This document shows, in pieces, positions 13,692-16,053 of a stretch of DNA of 16,053 nucleotides. Source of the stretch: an uncultured Oscillospiraceae bacterium (GTDB taxonomy: Bacteria > Bacillota > Clostridia > Oscillospirales > Oscillospiraceae); assembly GCA_934546685.1 (NCBI GenBank), contig CAKTEB010000053.1, positions 1-16,053 of the forward strand, in the 5' to 3' direction. Made by a program: the position numbers and the translations under genes. Below the pieces are notes generated by a model. The model was not told the origin of the DNA, ran no database searches, and saw nothing but the letters and a program-made list of their open reading frames with translations. Numbering within the stretch: the stretch's first letter is position 1; every line of letters begins with the position of its first letter.

Positions 13692-13729
13692 TATAGCATA
13701 CGGATACTGACGTGCTTATTATAGCATAC
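13692..13729 (-). promoter_or_regulatory. Promoter and direct repeats ahead of the response regulator
   Basis: An extended -10, TGC plus TATAAT (13718-13723), lies about 50 bases before the ATG; no good -35 is present. GTATGCTATA occurs twice (13720-13729 and 13692-13701), 28 bases apart, the upstream copy overlapping the -10. The downstream copy is nearly symmetrical (GTAT-AGC-ATAC). This could be an autoregulatory or repressor site, though the spacing is not that of LytTR. Confidence 0.48.
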
Positions 13730-13971
13730 TATTACAGGGAATGGCGCAGGAAAAGCGGCCATCAGATATGGAAAACAAAAACGTGCAAAAAGTTCGATTT
13801 TCTCCCTCCCATTTCCCTTCGTTTTTCCCCACTCTTTTCCCCAATCAGCGTAACAGCACACGAAACGTCTGTTTTATGGAGTGTCGAAAAACTAAGTAAT
13901 TGCAGCACTTTGTGAGACAGGATAACAATGTGCAGCACCAGATAATGCTAGAATTTACCATTTTAAACTCT
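13730..13971. other. Gene-free right end of the island
   Basis: No gene or peptide frame with an RBS is seen. It contains the CCCCA/T-rich block 13821-13843, like one near the left end, and two GCAGCAC copies (13904-13910 and 13932-13938) close to the attachment repeat. These could be recombinase binding sites, but nothing in the sequence proves it. Confidence 0.35.
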
Positions 13972-13985
13972 TCCTTCCGCGCCAT
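13972..13985 (+). repeat. Right attachment repeat (attR), orphan tRNA 3' end
   Basis: TCCTTCCGCGCCAT, including the CCA, matches the tRNA-Ser(GCU) end exactly. The bases before it do not form the rest of a tRNA. A strong hairpin begins immediately after it, as expected for the original downstream neighbour of the tRNA gene. Confidence 0.7.
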
Positions 13986-14011
13986 AAAGCACCCACGAAA
14001 GTGGGTGCTTT
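13986..14011. terminator. Strong hairpin between attR and the LysR remnant
   Basis: An 11-base-pair stem (13986-13996 with 14001-14011) with a GAAA loop is flanked by A and T runs. It lies one base after attR and 5 bases beyond the LysR stop, so it can serve the ancestral tRNA transcript on plus and LysR on minus. Confidence 0.78.
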
Positions 14012-14016
14012 CTGTG

Positions 14017-14350
14017 TTATTCTCCCGCCCGTATCCCGGAACTATCCCCGTCTGCCCGAAACGGCAGATACTCGATAAACTTTCTTACCGCCGGCGTCAA
14101 ATGCTCCCGATCCTTCACCGCCAAGCCGATGCTGCGGTAATAGGGCTCCAGCAGAGGACGCGTCTCCAGCTGATACGGGATGCGCCGCAGAATCATGCTG
14201 GGAAGGATGCTGACTCCCATTCCCCGCTCCACCATTGCCATGATAGCAAAATCCTCCCAGGTGGTAAAGCGGATATCCGGCTGCACCCGGGCCCGAGCCA
14301 GCAAGTCGGAAACCTCCGTTTTCCCGCCATGCTCCAGCAGCAGAAATGGA
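14017..14350 (-). pseudogene. LysR-type regulator, C-terminal fragment only
   Basis: About 110 residues of the LysR co-inducer-binding domain are kept, from about PFLLLEHGG through FTTWEDFAIMAMVERGMG and ILPSMIL to the stop at 14017-14019. The DNA-binding helix-turn-helix and about two thirds of the protein are absent. Beyond about 14350 the frame stays open to 14565, but it is the antisense of a MATE gene, not LysR sequence. It cannot work as a regulator. The break point is placed by family resemblance and may be off by some ten bases. Confidence 0.78.
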
Positions 14351-14652
14351 AGGCCGCCGTGATCGCCAACGCAGGAACCCGGATCCTGTGCATTTTGCTG
14401 TTTGAGCCCATCTGCAATCTCTATGAGATCCCCGCGGGCGTTCTGCGGGGCAGCGGCCACGCCCTGTATCTGGCCGTCAGCACCATGATCGGCACCTGTG
14501 CCTTCCGGGTGGTCTGGATCTGCGCCGTGTTTCGTGCCGTCCAATCGCTTCCCATGCTCTACCATGCGTTTCCCCTGTCCTGGGCCGCCACCATCGTGCT
14601 GGTAAACCTGGGATTCCCGCTGCTGCGGCCCTTGAAGGAGCCGGAGCGATAA
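14351..14652 (+). pseudogene. MATE efflux transporter, C-terminal fragment only
   Basis: About 97 residues (from GTG 14359) match the last helices of a MATE (multidrug and toxin extrusion) pump: RILCILLFEPICNLYEIPAG, VLRGSGHALYL, FRVVWIC and MLYHAFPLSW are typical. The first nine or so helices are missing and there is no RBS at the break. The open frame to the left up to 13900 is antisense to LysR. It is tail to tail with the SpoVB/MurJ-like gene, 6 bases apart. Confidence 0.8.
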
Positions 14653-14658
14653 AGCCCC

Positions 14659-16053
14659 CTACTGCCGCATCCGCCGCCACATCTCCCGGATCCACGCAGC
14701 ATCCTCGGGCTTCATCGCTTTCAGAAGCATCGTCATGACGGAGAATACCCCCAGGAATACGCCGGTCCCCAGGAGCACGCCGCCTATCGTTCCATTCCCT
14801 GTCATAAAATGCAGCGCCGTAAGCCCGGATATCATAGCCGCCCCTACTCTCCACAGCTGCCCCAGCTCCGGACGATAGCCGCTGACCACCATGAGCCGCC
14901 GGAAGGACAGGAAGAAATTCACCCCATGGCTCACGGTGAAAGCCGCCAAGAATCCGCCCATGCCGTATCTGGGCAGCAGCACCGCCAGGAGCCCTAGATC
15001 GATGACGGAGGTAAGGGTGTTGTACCGAACGGAATAGACCTGCTGTCCCAGGCCCTTGAGCACCCCGTCAGTGATAGCATCGGGATACAGCATCAGGATA
15101 AGGAGTGCAAAGCAGCAGATGTACTCCCCGGCCAGTTGGCTGCCAAACAGGAGCATTCCGAGCTCCTGCCCCAAGCCCAGGCATATTCCCGCCCAGGCAG
15201 CCCCTAAAATCACCGTAAGCCGGAGACACTTGTCCGTCAGGAACCGCACCCGATCCCAGCGTCCCTTTGCCTGGCACCGGGCCATTTCCGGCACCAGCAG
15301 ATCGCCGAGGGCATATAGGATCATGCTTGGGAAGGTGATGACCGGAAACACCATGCCGCAGACCGTACCGTAGGCCCCCAGTGCCGTCTCCTCATCTCTT
15401 CCCCCCCGCCGCAGGCCCCGAGGGATCAGCAGGTTTTCCATGGCCCCCAGGCCGTTACGCAGTAAATCTCCCAACCCCAGGGGGACGGCCAATTTCATGA
15501 GCCGTCCCATCATGCTTTTGACGCTTTCCGGTGGATAGTTCCGTGCCCACTGCAGATACCCCCTGAGGAGGCACAGGCAGCAGCCCAGGGACGCAAGGCC
15601 TGTCCCCAGAATCACCCCGGCGCAGGGATCGTTCCCGGGGATCCCCAGACGCAGGAGCGCCGCCACCAGGATCATGCTGGCCGCCCGTTCAACAAGCTCT
15701 GACCCCACCAGGGCCCGAATGCGTCCTGCGGCGGTGTACCAGCCGCCCAGCACGGCCCCCATAACAGTCACCGGCAAGAATAGTGCGTAGAGTCTAAGGG
15801 ACAGGCTCCCGCCCGCATCTCCCAACATATGCCCTGCCAGAGGCTCCGCAAAGATCCACAATCCCGCCGCGGCCAGGATGCTGAGAAAGCCGCCATAGAT
15901 CTCGCAGCAGACCATGGCGGAGGCCACAGCCCGATGATTCCCCAGCCCCGCCTCTCCGGCGGTGAGGTAAGCCGCCGCCACCCGCACACCGCCGGAGCCC
16001 AGCACCAGAGCGAAGCTGCCCACGGTCATGACGAGTTGCATCCGCCCCAGCCC
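14659..16053 (-). CDS. SpoVB/MurJ-like polytopic membrane protein, 5' end outside window
   Basis: The visible 464 residues are almost entirely hydrophobic helices of the MATE-like flippase superfamily (MviN/MurJ, SpoVB, Wzx). The frame remains open to the window edge, reading GLGRMQLV, which resembles the G-x-G-x-(Y/M)-QL segment near the family N terminus, so the gene begins outside and the Met at 16041 is internal. TVGSFALVLGSGGVRVAAA fits the first helices, and VFPVITFPSMILYALGDLLVPEMA fits the central repeat of SpoVB-like proteins. Members translocate lipid-linked sugars such as lipid II or act in spore cortex formation. Which one this is cannot be told from sequence alone. It ends MWRRMRQ, 6 bases from the MATE remnant stop. 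Confidence 0.85.
   Translation of the reverse strand, partial: GLGRMQLVMTVGSFALVLGSGGVRVAAAYLTAGEAGLGNHRAVASAMVCCEIYGGFLSILAAAGLWIFAEPLAGHMLGDAGGSLSLRLYALFLPVTVMGAVLGGWYTAAGRIRALVGSELVERAASMILVAALLRLGIPGNDPCAGVILGTGLASLGCCLCLLRGYLQWARNYPPESVKSMMGRLMKLAVPLGLGDLLRNGLGAMENLLIPRGLRRGGRDEETALGAYGTVCGMVFPVITFPSMILYALGDLLVPEMARCQAKGRWDRVRFLTDKCLRLTVILGAAWAGICLGLGQELGMLLFGSQLAGEYICCFALLILMLYPDAITDGVLKGLGQQVYSVRYNTLTSVIDLGLLAVLLPRYGMGGFLAAFTVSHGVNFFLSFRRLMVVSGYRPELGQLWRVGAAMISGLTALHFMTGNGTIGGVLLGTGVFLGVFSVMTMLLKAMKPEDAAWIREMWRRMRQ

Larger units (their letters stand above)
8131..13985. mobile_element. 5.8-kb genomic island inserted at tRNA-Ser(GCU)
   Basis: The element is bounded by exact 14-base direct repeats, one within the tRNA 3' end and one orphan copy followed by a hairpin. 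It carries four minus-strand genes: LytTR response regulator, short histidine kinase and two ABC half-exporters. There is no integrase, relaxase or phage gene, so it is either a deleted remnant or mobilised in trans. The genes match the flanks in general base composition by eye, so the transfer call rests on the repeats and position. A different history, such as a decayed second tRNA gene at 13972, cannot be excluded. Confidence 0.62.

Noticed and set aside
13972..13985. A third tRNA-Ser gene
   Set aside because: Only the 3' acceptor strand is present; the upstream bases form no anticodon, D or variable arm.
13900..14358. Plus-strand frame reading into the MATE fragment from 13900
   Set aside because: It crosses attR and a terminator and is antisense to the LysR fragment; only the part after about 14359 resembles a MATE protein.

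Overview
The window looks like chromosome of a gut-type Gram-positive anaerobe of the class Clostridia, most likely the Oscillospiraceae (Flavonifractor/Oscillibacter relatives). This is inferred from the moderately high G+C, strong GGAGG-type ribosome binding sites, an iron-sulfur flavoprotein, an Fe-S/FAD enoate reductase and a LytTR/GHKL two-component pair. No rRNA or housekeeping gene is present to fix the species.

Left part (1-5478). A NodB-type polysaccharide deacetylase runs off the left edge. Its 5' end has a good RBS and ATG at 985, but an in-frame TGA follows at codon 16, so only the part after a possible TTG restart at 838 is continuously open. Divergent from it is a small HExxH metallopeptidase, then a flavodoxin-fold iron-sulfur flavoprotein. 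These face a small lipoprotein gene that appears frameshifted and shares a bidirectional terminator. Next come a large old-yellow-enzyme/FAD enoate reductase with a dyad next to its promoter, and a small conserved-looking protein of unknown function.

Middle (5479-8143). A 170-base stretch contains four hairpins in series and ends at a fifth, a terminator. The 641-residue protein beyond it is the oddest in the window: a right-handed beta-helix without a signal peptide, with a Gly-Pro-Met repeat and similar short domains at its N and C termini. Two tRNA-Ser genes (UGA, then GCU) follow behind one consensus promoter.

Island (8131-13985). The last 14 bases of tRNA-Ser(GCU) recur 5.8 kb away without the rest of the tRNA, directly before a strong hairpin. 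This is the layout of an element integrated at a tRNA 3' end. No integrase remains. The cargo is one minus-strand set: LytTR response regulator, very short GHKL histidine kinase, and two ABC half-exporters that probably form a heterodimer. In front of the first ABC gene are two exact 9-base direct repeats 21 bases apart, the arrangement recognised by LytTR regulators. The set therefore looks like a self-contained sense-and-export circuit. No signal peptide or substrate gene is visible inside it.

Right part (13986-16053). Immediately outside the island, the 3' part of a LysR regulator (minus) and the 3' part of a MATE efflux pump (plus) meet head to head with both 5' parts missing. One deletion through a divergent LysR/MATE pair explains this. 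The window ends inside a SpoVB/MurJ-like membrane protein on the minus strand. Counting the deacetylase, lipoprotein, LysR and MATE genes, the window holds four broken genes, so it is a region in active decay or turnover.
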